Shown piece after piece: positions 46,375 to 58,496 of a DNA stretch of 64,000 nucleotides (within the stretch, counting starts at the first letter, position 1; every line of letters starts with the position of its first letter). This DNA is from Oscheius tipulae. Its lineage: Eukaryota > Nematoda > Chromadorea > Rhabditida > Rhabditidae. The stretch lies in contig JASJZH010000006.1 in NCBI GenBank assembly GCA_037178975.1, positions 10,726,001 through 10,790,000 of the forward strand, read 5' to 3'. The notes under the pieces are model-generated. The model was not told the origin of the DNA, ran no database searches, and saw nothing but the letters and a program-made list of their open reading frames with translations. The position numbers were made by a program, and so were the translations under genes.

Positions 46375-48145
46375 GCTCTTATTAAATAAACTTCAAGTGA
46401 TCGATGTCACAGACCAAACTTTGCATTTCTGTTTCGCATTTCCTTGTTGCAATTTTGTCAGGATAGACCCAGGAATGAGAGTCAGCAGAATTTTCCAGAG
46501 ACCCTCAATCCTTCAAAAAACTGTTGAAAGGTCCCGCCAAGAAAAGCTCCGGAGCGAAAGAGACTTTAGGACAGTCAGACTTCGCTCAATTATTTGCAAG
46601 CTCAAGCTCAAGCGCAGTGCTTGAAGACTTTCCGGTTTGAAAAACGCAGAGGCTAGAACGGAGTGGTCAAGTGTTCTAATCCCAGCTAATACCGAGAACG
46701 CAACTTTTCTCGACAACAAGGCAAAAGTAGGTCTTTTCTTGCACACAACCCCCTAGAACCGTCATCACTGACGCAGTACTTGAGAAAGATAAGCGGGTGG
46801 ATCTACTTTTGGAGTTATCTCGCAAAGGATATATATATATATATATAATGGCCGTAAACATGGAATTCAAAGGAAGAGAGGTCGTCTCCACATGTCCTAA
46901 ATCTATTAACTTTTGATCAGCTATCAGTTACTAGAAAGCTTTGATACTTTGGAAAAGATGTTGTGTAGAAGCCCTTCTAATCTTCCTACGAGAAGAAGAA
47001 GGCGTAATCTCGTAATATACAAGCATTCTTCCCCCCCCCCCCTTTATTTCCATACTTCCGCTATTTTTGTGGCTAGCAGGCCTACTTCCTTATATGTCCA
47101 TGCTCACCGTCCTCTCAGATGTTTAATGTGACCCAAATCCGATAAGTAGTGAATCCCTGAAAGTCACTCCCACTCAATAACAAGCCTATATTTGTGGCAA
47201 TCAGTGGAAAAACCATCGTTGTAAATATTTTCCGTCCATCTTACAATCTGTATGTCTTCTATACTAATATCGTAGTTTAGAAGTACGAGTCCACACTCAC
47301 GCATGTTTCCTCTTCACAGTCTGCAGGTTAGCTTGCTTTTAACTTTTTCTTCAATGCACTACTTTTCTAATGATGTCGTCGTTTAATTTGGCTAAAATGG
47401 TTTGGGATGTGTCTAAGACCATTAAGTCCAGATTTGATTTGAGTCTCGCATCATGCAGATTCTCTTAATCATCGTGTAGGTGAACTAAAAATCTGGTTTT
47501 AGCATCGTTTATTTAAAAATTTAGAATTGGTTGTCTTTCAAAAATGAGGCGGTTTAGTATAAGTAACCTGATGAATTCAAAAGATACTCCCAAAAAATTG
47601 TCTTTTTTGTTGTTTATCGACATGAGCGAGCCTTCCCTGTTCGTGTGTGTCGCCTTTCAAAGTTGGTGTATTGCTGAAGCGCGCGCTTTTGGCCCAAATG
47701 ACCCGGATTCGAATTCGGTTGAAGTTTTACTCGAAAAATAGGTATAAGTGCTGAAAATGATGATTTACGAGTTTTTTTATACCTCGAAGATTCTGGAGGA
47801 CGCAGACTGCCTTGCTCTTTGGCCCTAGCACTCTTGTTTAGGTTTAAACCACTGATATAATCGTAGTTTGCTTCTTAACAGGCAACTCGCAATAACTTAT
47901 AGCTCTAAACCAGCAAGCACGCCAAGATAAAAAGGAATGAGGTGGGATGACAAAATTGAGATTTTCTGCATTAAATTCCAAGCTTCCAGTCAAAAATTTT
48001 CAATATGTCTTTACCCTAGACACAAGTCTGGTTGTCCTTTCCCGGAAAGATTCCAATAAGCCTGCACGACTAGTTGACATGTGACACACATCGTCCCATT
48101 AGTCACAAACATCCATATTATGAAGCCATATTTCAGTATTCTATC
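46375..48145. other. Long intergenic stretch
   Basis: Contains a (TA)n microsatellite at about 46829-46848 and a run of 12 C at 47031-47042. Short plus-strand frames (46397-46624, 47544-47741) have no domain. Confidence 0.4.
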
Positions 48146-48585
48146 ATGGAGAGGCTCTACGAGGACGAATTCATTCTTCTCACCCCGACCAAGCTTGTCC
48201 TGAAAAACTTTCGCTTCCCGAGCAAGAAATGCAAGATAGTCAGTACCGAACTGATCACTGTCGTTTGGTTCGAGGTAGTATTTCTCAAAAAGTCAAATTT
48301 ACCACTTTCAGTCCCAAGTGTCCTGTCATCACAAAGAAATTAAAACTTGGGGCAAGAGCAAGTCTCTAATCTATTGGGCTCTTGATGTCAAGCGGTAAGC
48401 GGTCTCTACGCCTATAAGATTGCAAGTTTAGATGTCTGCCCGGAAGTCATCGTTTTAACATTGTCGTCGATGTGGGTCAGGCTCTTCGCTACGGATTTTC
48501 GGTCGAGGACGGGGTGAAGTTTATGGAAGCCATGCGCGACATCTTGGACTACCATGTTATAGTCGTCGACAAGATAAACATCTAA
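48146..48585 (+). CDS. Small unassigned protein (121 aa)
   Basis: Exons 48146-48274, 48312-48394 and 48432-48585 join cleanly. The product begins MERLYEDEFILLTPTKLVLK and has alternating beta-like segments (KIVSTELITVVWFE, KSLIYWALDVK, HRFNIVVDVGQA), ending with a helix (EDGVKFMEAMRDIL). The beta-rich-then-helix order resembles a small pleckstrin-homology-like fold, which is inference from pattern only. No signal peptide. Confidence 0.6.
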
Positions 48586-48811
48586 TTGTACAAAGTGTAA
48601 ATGAAAAAAGTGGTTTTATTATGGGAATAACTACACACCAATAACAACGAACAGATTTATTGCGGTCCTGTGTGTGTGGCCGGTGTGCCGTAGAGAGATC
48701 AGAAGTTAAAGGGAGGGAAGTGTGTTTGTGCGGCGGTTTAAAGCTCGGAAAGGCCCGTATTGAAGAATAAGTCAGGAAGCAGAGTTCTCAGTCCCTGCAC
48801 AGCAGTAGCAG

Positions 48812-49243
48812 CTAGTTGACAGCGCAGTCAAAACAGTCACATTGGAGTGCTGATGGTATTCGAATTTCTCTCACACCCTCCTCACACATCATCTCCGCAT
48901 GCACCTAAAGTTTTGGCGTTGAGAGATTCGTTTAGCATGAAGCCTACCCATTCTGTATCCGTCATCCGACAACATTTACTCATCTGTGTGTTCATTTTTC
49001 CCGTTAACGGATTAGGAAACGACACGGAGAAACAATAGCCGCTACATCGGTTCACTCGTACTATTAACAATTCACAACCTTCTTCGTCTACAAGCTCTTC
49101 CGCACCTAAAAAGGGCAATGGCTAGAGCACTGATAGTTACACTCACCGACTTTTTTGCACTCCACGACGAGGCCGGCGGATACTTTTTGGAGGCCGAGTA
49201 AAAGGAGTGCGAGCAGCGATGCCGCTCGCTGCCACCGCCGCAT
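48812..49243 (-). CDS. Glycoprotein hormone alpha-2 (GPA2 / thyrostimulin alpha, flr-2-like)
   Basis: Secreted cystine-knot hormone subunit. Exons 49147-49243, 48905-49105 and 48812-48849 give 111 aa: a signal peptide (AASLLALLLLGLQKVSA), then ten cysteines in the glycoprotein-hormone pattern. The knot motif CSGYC followed by FSVSFPNP matches the family's CxGxC and SxFPS region; SKCC matches the CC pair; LQCDCFDC matches the terminal CxCDxC. In animals GPA2 pairs with GPB5 to activate a leucine-rich-repeat GPCR. No GPB5 gene is visible in the window. A TTTTTCAG acceptor ends one base before the ATG, consistent with trans-splicing. No N-glycosylation sequon seen. Confidence 0.85.
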
Positions 49244-49244
49244 C

Positions 49245-51253
49245 CTGAAAAAGTTAAGTTTGAAAAGGAGTGTTAGGCTAAAAGTGGATTAAGAAAACAT
49301 CGTCTGTTGATGTGAAACACGATCTGATACATCTGCGTGTTTTTGCATGCAAAATCAGGAGAGGGTGGTGTCCTATTGTGAACACTCACTCTTTATAGAA
49401 CCAAGTGACGTTCGACTTTGATGGTTTGATAAGCTGCGGGGTGGTTAGGTTATTTGGGGTCACAAATTATCCACAAGTTTTCACTCTTTTTGTTGACATA
49501 GACGTCTGCAATGCCTGTTTGCTAGAAGCTATTCGGGACTAAAAGGCAAAAATCAAATTCGGGCCCAAAAACTTTTGACAAGGTTGACCACTGGAGTATG
49601 CAAAAAAGCTGCCCCATTTTGAGAAAAAATGCGTGATAAAGAAAGAGTTCTGAGAATTCAGAGAACAGACACAGAAGTTATCTGCTTAGACCATCCCCTT
49701 TACGGAACTTGAGGCTTAACCGATCAGTGCCGGCTGATTATTGACGCAGAACAAGACTAGATCAGAACCGAGAAGCTTCCGACCCCCGAATCGAAACACC
49801 CTCAAGTGGCGGGACTGAAATGAGGGTGGTTCTGAAAATGACGCGACAAATGTTAGCTCTTCTACTAGAAGACGGCTTCGCGTCATTTTGTTCTTTTTTG
49901 TTTGTTTCAAGTGGTCTGTCTCTCTAGAACATTCGCCTTTCTGCCAGCATCGTTACACGAGATTGCAGCACGTACTCTGCCAGATGGTGGTCAGGGATGA
50001 AAAAGAGTACTACTCGGCGTCACGAGTTTAATTGAACACGGAAGAGGTTCAACTTAATGAAGCATTGCGTAAATTGGGTACTTTTAGAGGCACGAAGTCT
50101 AGATGTAGTCTACATATATCGAAACCTAACCATACGAATCTTGCAACTAACGCAAGAACAAAACTGTCCGAACACTAGTTTTGAGATGATGAAACTGTAG
50201 GTATAAACATGACATATACTGCTTACAGAACATGAATCTAGACAGCAAAGGAGAAGGATTAAGGAATTACAAAAACTGCAACACCGGCTAAAAGCTGCAA
50301 ATAGTTTTGGGGTTCGGGCCTGTTAAAGAATCTGGAGCTGTCTACAAAATCCTGGGGAGGTATAAGACGGTCATTGGGTAAAGTTGCGGCAAGACTTGTC
50401 AATCCTACTACAGTAGTCTGAGAGTCTAACACCTTTTACGTGCAAAAACAAAAGTTGCCGTGACTGTTTAAAGCTCCAATAGACTCCATATTTAGACTGA
50501 GTGGGCGGAGGTAAAACAAAATCAGAGCCGTGAAATCCGCGCAGTCTACGAGAGAGCGAAAGAGAGAGACACTATGGCTCTAATGTGGGAAAATACTGGA
50601 AAAGGCGAAGACGTGACGTGGAACTGCTCATATCGCCCGTTTGACGAACGTGAAGGACCAGAGCCTCATTTCGGCCGTAGAGGATCGGATTTCTCCTTAT
50701 GAGGAGAAGCAGATTCCTTAGCGGATCCTATGCAGATTCTTCTCACCCACTCAAAATCGACCATAAAATACCAGTGAAAAAGAAGATACAGCTATGTCCA
50801 TTAGCCTAACCTGACAGACAAACGTAACCTCAACTACTTGAACGAACAGACGAAACTTGAGAGGATAAGCGTCTGCTACCGATGTCTTAGACTCTCCAGT
50901 GGCAACATTGCCATGTTTGCCAAGCATCGTATTCACTTCGCTATTCTAAGAGAAGAATCGGAACTATTTTAGACAAGTGCCTGTAATGGCGTAAGCGTAT
51001 GCAACTTTTTCCACTGAAACAAAAGTAAACCAGACATAAATGGAAGTGCACTGGCTATTTTGGTTTCCTTGGAAATTTGATAGCAAATTGGTTCAGCACT
51101 TCTTATCATTATAGGTCATGACGCGACTTTCAAAAATTTGAAGACTTTTCCACTCAGTCTTTGAATCATCAAAGAATTTGAGTCAAAGTAGAATTCCAGA
51201 TCAAATTGACCTGCTGACGACATTGCTAATCGTATCACCCACCTTTTGCTCCA
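49245..51253. other. Long intergenic stretch
   Basis: No supported gene. A GAGAGCGAAAGAGAGAGAC tract at about 50554-50573 precedes a 42-codon ORF at 50574 with no domain. Confidence 0.35.
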
Positions 51254-51486
51254 ATGTCAACACATAATTCCAAAGTGTGCCTCGCTGACGCAAGGCGTGG
51301 TCCTAAGAAAGTAGACAGCTCGGCTTCGAAACTGTTCAAGGAACTGAATCACCAGTCCATCGCAAATAATTTGACACTCTCTCCTGATAAGTCGGTTGTA
51401 GTCTGTCCACTGACCAGTCAACAGGACCTTTTGCCCAGTAAGTATGAACGAAACAGGGGTCTATTTTAGGAAAAAGAGCTGATTAG
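51254..51486 (+). CDS. Small hydrophilic protein (66 aa), unassigned
   Basis: Exons 51254-51437 (perfect GTAAGT donor) and 51470-51486 (CTATTTTAG acceptor), ending RKRAD. The first exon encodes MSTHNSKVCLADARRGPKKV and a helical, Ser/Leu-rich remainder. No family or signal peptide. Confidence 0.4.
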
Positions 51487-51703
51487 ATAAGGGCCAGTTG
51501 CAAGAAAGCGCTTAAATTCTGGGCAGATTCGTTGCTGGTCTCTTTGTCAGCCTAGAACAGTTATCTGGGGTAAGTAAAACACTGGTCTTCAATGAGAAGT
51601 TTTGAAGACGTTAGTGCTACAGACTATATACAAAGTTTATTATGCACTTACAGCTAACGAAAGATCAGTGAGGAGAAAGACGGCGATGAGGTCGAGAGTC
51701 TGG

Positions 51704-52138
51704 TTACTTCTTAAAGAACGGCGACATCCCTAGAGGTGATCCGAATGAGCCCATTGAAGAATACGGAGATCCGAAGCCACCCATTCCAAGTCCTCCAAGT
51801 CCACCCATTCCAGGAGGAGGCATAGCCGGAGGCATGCCTCCCATTCCCATACCGGACATTCCGTAGCCACCCATGCCGAGCCCACCCATTCCGTAGGGAG
51901 AGCCCATCATGCCATAGGGTGATCCGATCCCGAGGGAGCTGCCAAGACCTGAAGCGAAGTTTAATGCTAAAAACAGAGCTAGTTACCCATTCCTCCCATA
52001 GAATACGGGTCAGAAGCATACGGGCGATATGTCCCAAATGGAGAGGGTCTACATGAAAAAGAGGAAATCCGTTAAATGTCGGATTTATTAAACTCACGCT
52101 GCCAGTGAGAAGAGAGCGAAAAAGATAGTCGAGAGCAT
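51704..52138 (-). CDS. Secreted Gly/Met-rich low-complexity protein (115 aa)
   Basis: Exons 52098-52138, 51987-52048 and 51704-51948. A signal peptide (MLSTIFFALFSLAAP) is followed by PFGTYRPYASDPYSMGG and then imperfect repeats such as GMGGLGMGGYGMSGMGMGGM and GSPYGMMGSPYGMGG, ending SPLGMSPFFKK. Composition is mainly Gly, Met, Ser, Pro and Tyr with no Cys. Comparable low-complexity secreted proteins occur in cuticle, eggshell and mucus; function here is unknown. A TATA-like element lies about 45 bp upstream. Confidence 0.75.
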
Positions 52139-52180
52139 TATGAAGGAGGTCGACCTGCACTGGTACATCTGCTCAGTCAA

Positions 52181-52188
52181 CCTTTTAT
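52181..52188 (-). promoter_or_regulatory. TATA-like box (ATAAAAGG) of the Gly/Met-rich protein gene
   Basis: Minus-strand ATAAAAGG 43-50 bp upstream of the ATG at 52138. Confidence 0.5.
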
Positions 52189-52957
52189 GCCGCCCGAGGG
52201 ATCAAGGGATTGTTAAACACGTTCTCCTCTAGTTTTACATACGTGGCGAACACTTTCACTTTGTAGCTACCGGTTTCGCATGTTCCGCGATTTGAGCTCG
52301 CCGTGGGAAAGTATTAAGTAGTGTCTTTTTGAAACACGCCCAAACTTGGTGTCACTGTCACTCTCTATAATGTTTTCTCATTTCACGAGAGGTGGAAGGC
52401 CACAAATTGAAGGTTACAGTAAACTTACAGTATTTGACCGAATTCGAAAATTTGAAGGCACAAAGACATTCCACGACTCTTCAACCTTGAACCGACGTTT
52501 GTCCTCTTGAACAGTGCAACAATACTCTTTTGTGCAGCTTAGGTGTCCTTGAGACCGGCTCAGACGCGTCCAGTCGTTCTCCTTCGTTTCAGATTTGGAT
52601 CTACCGGGTTGTTGACTCAGTCTCCGTAATTATCCAATAGGACCGGTTGTTGCGCGACCGAAGTAAGTAATCCGGAAAGCCAGGGGCACAAAAAATGCAA
52701 CGAGAGCCCGGGAAACGGGTTCCGTAGTAGATCAACACACAGAAGTATTACGTAAATAGGAACAAACAGCATGGAATGTTTTCTGCAATGCAGTTTTGGT
52801 CTTTTCTCAAACTTACCTCGCAATAAGTTTTCTTTTTTAAAGAAGCGACAAGGTCTTGCCACGAAATCTTAAAGCGAGCTGGAAACCATGCATCGTCGCT
52901 TTTATTCCCGAATTCGATTTCAGTGCATTCAAAAACAGTCATAAGTTTAATTTTAAC
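52189..52957. other. Intergenic region between divergent genes
   Basis: No supported feature. Confidence 0.3.
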
Positions 52958-54319
52958 ATGGACGACGATTTTGAAGTCTATGCCGAAGATAATTTCGATA
53001 TTATCCTTAAAAATCTTCCACAGACATCAGTAAGTTGTTTTTCAAGACCATTACCCATTTTTTCAGGCCAAATGGGAGACTTTTGACGACGTAGAGGATG
53101 TTGGATCTATGGATATTGAACTTGAGAAGGATGGTTCTTTGAAAAAGCTGACCTCGTTGAAGTACCCCAAACATACTGAGGAGATCAAGAAAAACTCTCA
53201 TGTTATGATTATCAGGTGAAGTTTCTTTCTTTTCTATATTCTGTAAAATTTAGACACAAAAAGATCGGAGATTCTGATGAATTGAAACAAATTCTAAGAG
53301 GTTTGCATGAGGCGAAGATGAAGAGCACGACCATTGTAGGTTCTGGCATAGTTTTTAGTAATTCTTGCTTCAAGATCCTTCAAACGACTCACAGTTCACT
53401 GAACGAGGAAGAACTTGACTTATTGGATGTCTTTGTGGACCACTACGATAATTTTCACATTGAGTACGAGGATAAAGACCCGGTAGGAACCTGACTATGC
53501 TTTAAAGATACCTTTTTAAGGACGATGAAATCTTCAACAAACCAAGTTATTCAGACAGTGAGGATGAAGAGGAAAGAGATATCAATGTGAGATTTTTGTA
53601 TTTAATTACTTGCTAACGGTCCGTTTTTCAAAACATGCCATCTCAGCTCCATACGCAAAATTAATTTAAATGAAATATTTGGCGCCAAGCTGCGGGATCT
53701 CCCCAAATTAAGTTTTTTCCTGTTGACATAAACTTGGTGTTGTGTTACAGTACGCTTTCTTGGTTAAAACAAACATCTGGTACGTTAATGCATCCCAAAA
53801 ATATTGGTGAGGAGGCTAGGCTTCCGAAAATCGCCTATGTCTGATAATTTTCGAAACAAGTGACCTCCCAAGATGATACTGAATACAGAAAACATACTTA
53901 TGAAAACACAATATTTATGTAAAGATATTAAAAGTTGTATTAGACAAGATGTTGGCCCTAAAAGTTTGAACGAGGGCGGAGGCTACTTTCAAGCGGTTGG
54001 TACTGCCAAACATTGACCGGGTGTACTATTGCACAGAATGAAAGATGGATTGAGTGCCGACCAGACAGCATATTATAAAGAATTCCAGTGATTTAATATA
54101 ACAATTTCAGCCCGGAGAACACAGTGATGACGACGAAACCGATGGTGACTTGCAGTTGGACTTCAAAAGCATGCTAGAGGTAAGTTTTTAATAATTTCAG
54201 TTATCGCACAACTATTTTAGATGAGAAACATGCTGAAAAACATGGATCACGATAATCCTCTTCGTCTCGACGCTGCAGAAAAGCTCGTCAACATGATCTC
54301 CCGAAACTGGGACAAGTAA
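52958..54319 (+). CDS. Acidic unassigned protein (214 aa)
   Basis: Seven exons keep phase: 52958-53029, 53067-53215, 53254-53335, 53375-53482, 53521-53586, 54111-54179, 54221-54319. The protein begins MDDDFEVYAEDNFDIILKNL, has a Lys-rich central part and acidic stretches (SYSDSEDEEERD, HSDDDETDGD) and ends with a helical segment (DHDNPLRLDAAEKLVNMISR). The composition suits a nuclear or nucleolar chaperone-like protein but no domain is recognised. Intron 53587-54110 (524 bp) is ten times longer than the others. Confidence 0.75.
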
Positions 54320-54424
54320 CAAGTTGTGGTTTTCTGGTTGTGAGTCACTTTATTTTCACAAATAAATATGATTCGTAACCGGGAAAATATCACAGTTATC
54401 ATGATCGTTGTCAGAAGATTATGT

Positions 54425-55559
54425 TCAATTTGTTGTTTTCTTCGGCTCATCTTCCTGCAGCTGGTCTAGCCGTAATGGAGGAAGGGCTCGGTACTGCTCG
54501 GCTCGTTGCGGCAAGTGAGCTACACCTCGAATAGCTAAAATTGTGTTTTGTAAAAAGAAGATGAAGACACTCACCGTTTATGTAGGCGCCGTGATGCTTT
54601 TCTTCGTTCGTGAGTCCATTACTCGCAAAGGGAGAGATGTAATGGAAGTCGTCTGCAAAACACGACGTACTTTACAAAAACAGCGGTAACTAGAAATCTG
54701 ACAGGAACCGAGCAAGTTTTTTTTTACAACTTTCTGCCTTTTCCTCTTTGTCCACTGGTCAGCTAGCTTACCTACTATTGGTATCTACCACTTAAACTTC
54801 AGTTTTCAAAATGTGTAACCTTTGAAGGCTGACATGTCATGTCAACAACCCACCAGGATGTTAGTTTTATCAGTATCAGCAGTGAATCGTCCCTATAGTG
54901 CTGAGTAAGTTCGACTTACTTTCTTTCACGCCAATAGGAGGAAGAGGTGGTCGCTTGTACGGATCCAGGTTGCTCTCTGAGTTCTGTCGATTACCCAAGT
55001 TGGGCGTTTGGCTCTTCCACCGACAGCAGAAGAATCTAAAGCATATTTTCGCTGTATAGTCGCAAATTACCGGTAACAGATATTCTCAGTACCGTCGTCA
55101 TAGGTACTCGTCAACACTGGATCGTCATTCTGTCGAATTACTTGTCTGTGAAGGAGGAGGGTCATTAGATGAAAGATAATGACTCACTTTTTTTTCCGAC
55201 ACAAGTTTCTTAGGAGAAGATATACAAGGAGGAATACGCAAATCGATATGGAGCCAATGGCCACATAGACTACCCAGGGATTTCGATCTGAAAGCATACT
55301 GATTATGATACCCTTAAACTAGGTGCAGAACGCTCATCTACTGAACCTTAGCGTGTCCAGACTGAATAATAAGCTCACCGATAAAGTTTGCAAACTCTGG
55401 AAGGTCGAATGGATGATTTGTGGTAGAATTGGTCGAATTCCCACCATCCTCAAAGTATGTCGAATTGGCGGGAAGCGGAAAGCTATCGGGATCAGAAGTT
55501 GATGGGACTTCTGGATCGCCCAAGTCTACAACATCGTCCAATAATGTCCGATTAGACAT
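54425..55559 (-). CDS. Single-pass membrane protein with glycosylated ectodomain
   Basis: Six exons from ATG at 55559 to TGA at 54425-54427. The N-terminal ectodomain of about 60 residues is Ser/Thr/Asn-rich with several sequons (SNRT, ANST, GNSTNSTT). A transmembrane helix (YVAIGSISICVFLLVYLLLR) and a basic stop-transfer CRKKK follow. The cytoplasmic tail of about 130 residues carries Pro-rich YKRPPLPP, tyrosines and an acidic end (LRLDQLQEDEPKKTT). No signal peptide is present at this start; an acceptor AG touches the ATG, so an upstream exon could add one, or the mRNA is trans-spliced here. The pattern suggests a receptor-like or adhesion protein; family not recognised. Confidence 0.7.
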
Positions 55560-56700
55560 CTGAAAAAAGAAGCCAATTGGTGGGCATGATGAAGAAATTG
55601 ATTTCCGAGGACAGGGATATGCGCATTTCCTATGAATATAGCAGACAGACGCTGTGTGTCATTTGTCCACATAGGATGTATGCGAAAATCAGCTGGTTTG
55701 ACTCTAATTTATTGGCGAAATCTAGGTGTAATAATGAGAGTGAGAGAGACCTAACCGCAGAAATACAAGTGAGCACAACAGGTGTTCCCGAAAAAGAAAA
55801 ACTCTTCCCCTTCACTCGTTCCCCGCCAAGCAACATTTTTCTCACAGATGGATTGCATGTGATTTTGATTGAGAACATAGGCAACCCCCGGAAACATGGA
55901 CTTGTCAGATTCCCACAAAAGCTGTCAATAGCAAAATCAGGCTACCAGGTGAAAGCAATCCAATACAAGTAGTGAATTGAGCTCGAGACGGCGATTTCCA
56001 TGGCAACAAGCCCCGAAGAATCTTGTAACGAAAAGATAAACATTAAACATGTGTATAAAACACGTGATGTCAGGTGATGAGCACTCTCTAGGAAGTGTTC
56101 GGGTGTCAAATTGGTCGTATTCTCATTACGCCATTTTACGGCAGCTGCTCTCTAGCGCGCGACTGCTGTCCTTTTGGTGTTGCTTTCTCTCTCTCAGAGG
56201 CTGAGGAAAGTTGAGCACAAGCGCAGTACTCGTTAAACAGCCATCAAGTCGTCAGCTTTTTGTTAGTAAAACTTACCAGCCGTCAATCAGACCTGCCGCT
56301 CTGTATTCATGTGTGTGTGGGGGTGAGCCCTGGTGTGCCCCAAAATCGGATTATTGTCGCAATTCAAAAAATGCGAGAGAGGGAGGATAGGAGGAAAACA
56401 AGAACAACAAAATGATCGATGCGTAGTAGACACTAAGGGATGGCAGGAGTCAGGCTACGTTAAGACTTTGCGTCAAAAAGATTCCTCAGGGATGGGGGTA
56501 ACATACTTAATGCGTCTTTTAGTGATGCTAGCAGACAAAAACACAGAATTTCACTCTCGCCCGAGAACCGGTTATGTGAAACGGACTCGGGTCGAGGTAA
56601 ACCATCCAATTGACGGCTTTGATTATCTCTGCGCTCTAATTGGATTCACACCTAACAAGTTTGAAGCAGATAAAAGTAGAATGTCTTGGCCGAAAACGAA
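55560..56700. other. Intergenic with two long but unsupported ORFs
   Basis: Plus-strand frames of 131 codons (55577-55972) and 132 codons (56333-56731) are open but show no domain. The first faces the presumed promoter of the membrane protein gene. Left uncalled. Confidence 0.25.
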
Positions 56701-57238
56701 ATGCTGCTTTTTCTTCTATTGCTCCCCCTGACTTACTCCCGTTTCTACTGCGGTCTCGATCCCATGACAAACCTAATGATGGAGATTCATACGAAGCTCG
56801 ACTGCCAGAGTATTGTCGGTGAGTAGAGTAACTGCCCGGATATAAATAATGCCTTCGGGTTGCGAGCAGCAACAGCAGTCCGAAGACAGAATGCCGCGCG
56901 CGTTGAATTTCCAACTACGGGGATCCTTTATGTAGGAGGATGACCACTGGCAGGGTACACAATCTTTATGGTCGTACAGTGGGAGAGCTTCAGCCCAACA
57001 TGACAATTGTTGCATGGAACACGGTTTCTGCTACCTAAGACGGCATCCATATGAGTCTTGTGACAATGCCTACTGTGCCTGTGTTGCCTTCCTGGCTGCC
57101 GAAGGAATTTGCAAGGTTATCCAGACTAATCACTCACTACAAGCACAACAATTTCAGTTTCACGGGGACAACTTTTGCAATACTGTGAGAGCGAATGGCA
57201 AGAACATTTATCCAATGTTCACAATGGAGCATGGTTGA
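56701..57238 (+). CDS. Secreted phospholipase A2-like protein, HD changed to HG
   Basis: Exon 1 (56701-56818) encodes a signal peptide (MLLFLLLLPLTYS) and RFYCGLDPMTNLMMEIH. The last exon (from about 56938 or 56964 to 57238) encodes QHDNCCMEHGFCY, then ESCDNAYCACVAFL and paired cysteines, the CCxxHxxCY ... CxxxxCxC pattern of secreted PLA2. In active enzymes the catalytic His is followed by the calcium-binding Asp (HD); here it is Gly, so hydrolysis is doubtful and a binding or decoy role is possible. The splice between the two exons is unresolved: the obvious donor GTGAGT joins out of phase, so an intermediate exon or different donor is needed. Confidence 0.6.
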
Positions 57239-57774
57239 TGAATAAACATTTTTCACTTAAGTAGATGTTCCAGTTTTGCCGGGACGACTTCTTGTTTCCC
57301 AAGGCCGGAAATGACACGATCTGAGAGCCAGGCCGGCATCATCGAGAGTGGTACGAAGAAAAAGATCGCGTCATAGCCACAGTAATACCTGAAAGTGCAA
57401 ATCTCGGCCATCAGATTTTGTGTGCACGGCGTTCAATCTCCGCTTATTAGTCGTGTTGCCTGGCTACTATCATCTGATCACATGTGTCCCTTCCGCTCCG
57501 CTAGGGAGCACAGACCCTGGGCTCGCATCCTTTTCCCATTCTCACACTGCATGTTTTTTCTGAGAGCTTTTGGTATACTGTAGGGGCTGAGCCAAACAAC
57601 TTTCTCATCTAGGCTAATCTCTGCAGAAACCAAAGTTTCAGAGCTGGGCGTGGGAAGCGGCTGACAGGCTACGGTGGCTCAGAGCTCTTTATTCCGCCTT
57701 CTAAAGAATAATCTGCCATATTCATAGAACGCCCGTCGATGGATTAGCGGGGATTCAGACTAGCATCTTCAAGA
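57239..57774. other. Intergenic
   Basis: AATAAA at 57240-57245 probably ends the PLA2-like mRNA. No gene seen in the rest. Confidence 0.4.
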
Positions 57775-58491
57775 ATGCAAGTAGGTGTTTTGTGCCAGGT
57801 TTCTCGATTTCGCATTTCTTCTCAGCTCAACATTAAAAAAGAGGATCTTGATGACTACGATGATGCTTTTCAACTGATAAGTGATTTGGAAAATGAGCAG
57901 GAGCCTCCTGTAGCCCGACCCATCCCATGTCGAATGCCACCACTACCCATTCCATCGCTGCCTCTCTCTCTGGATTGGGGTCTCATAGACAGCTATAACA
58001 AAGAGTCACACTTTTTGAAGAGATGCCTCCTTGAACAGGAAAAGTAGGAAAATATTCTAATTTCAGCAAAAAAATACTTTCCAGGGAGCTAGAAGAGCCT
58101 CCAAAAACACCGGTCTCGGAGCCTGAGCCTCCGATATATACCGACCAAAATGGCTACACATACTGGCTTCGCAATCGAAAGACCGTAATTTCTGAGAATC
58201 GGGAGCTTTTGCTAAAGTAAGAAGCTCGTTTTGAAATCACAAGAAATCCCTTAGGTGCAGCTCAGATATTGCCTGCGGTGCCTTTGCCTGCATGCGCAAT
58301 GGAGATATCATAGCTGCCGGGGAACATTCTCACCTGCCAGGGCGTCCGACCATTTACAAGATAGAGGTATGTTACTCAACTCGTCCCAAGTTCCAGAGAT
58401 TTAGGGCACGAAAATCATAAAACCGTCCAAGAAAAGAAAGTCATCAACTGTTGTCTCTACTGTCCCGGTCAAAATTAAGTTTGAAATTTAG
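57775..58491 (+). CDS. FLYWCH-type zinc-finger protein (184 aa)
   Basis: Exons 57775-57780, 57826-58043, 58085-58216, 58255-58366 and 58405-58491; the first codes only Met-Gln. An acidic N-terminal part (KEDLDDYDDAFQ) and a Pro-rich linker precede one FLYWCH finger at about residues 95-150: QNGYTYWLRNRK, then ELLLKCSSDIACGAFACMR and AAGEHSHLPGRP, giving the C...C...H-x-H ligand set. A basic nuclear-localisation-like tail (KPSKKRKSS) ends the protein. In nematodes FLYWCH proteins (FLH-1/2/3, PEB-1) are DNA-binding regulators, some of microRNA genes; a DNA-binding role here is inference. The position of the second Cys relative to the consensus is slightly shifted. Confidence 0.75.
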
Positions 58492-58496
58492 AAAAT

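Noticed and set aside
55577-55972. 131-codon plus-strand ORF
   Set aside because: No domain or splice support; probably chance, though a real gene cannot be excluded.
56333-56731. 132-codon plus-strand ORF overlapping the PLA2-like start
   Set aside because: Overlaps the signal-peptide exon in another frame and shows no family features.
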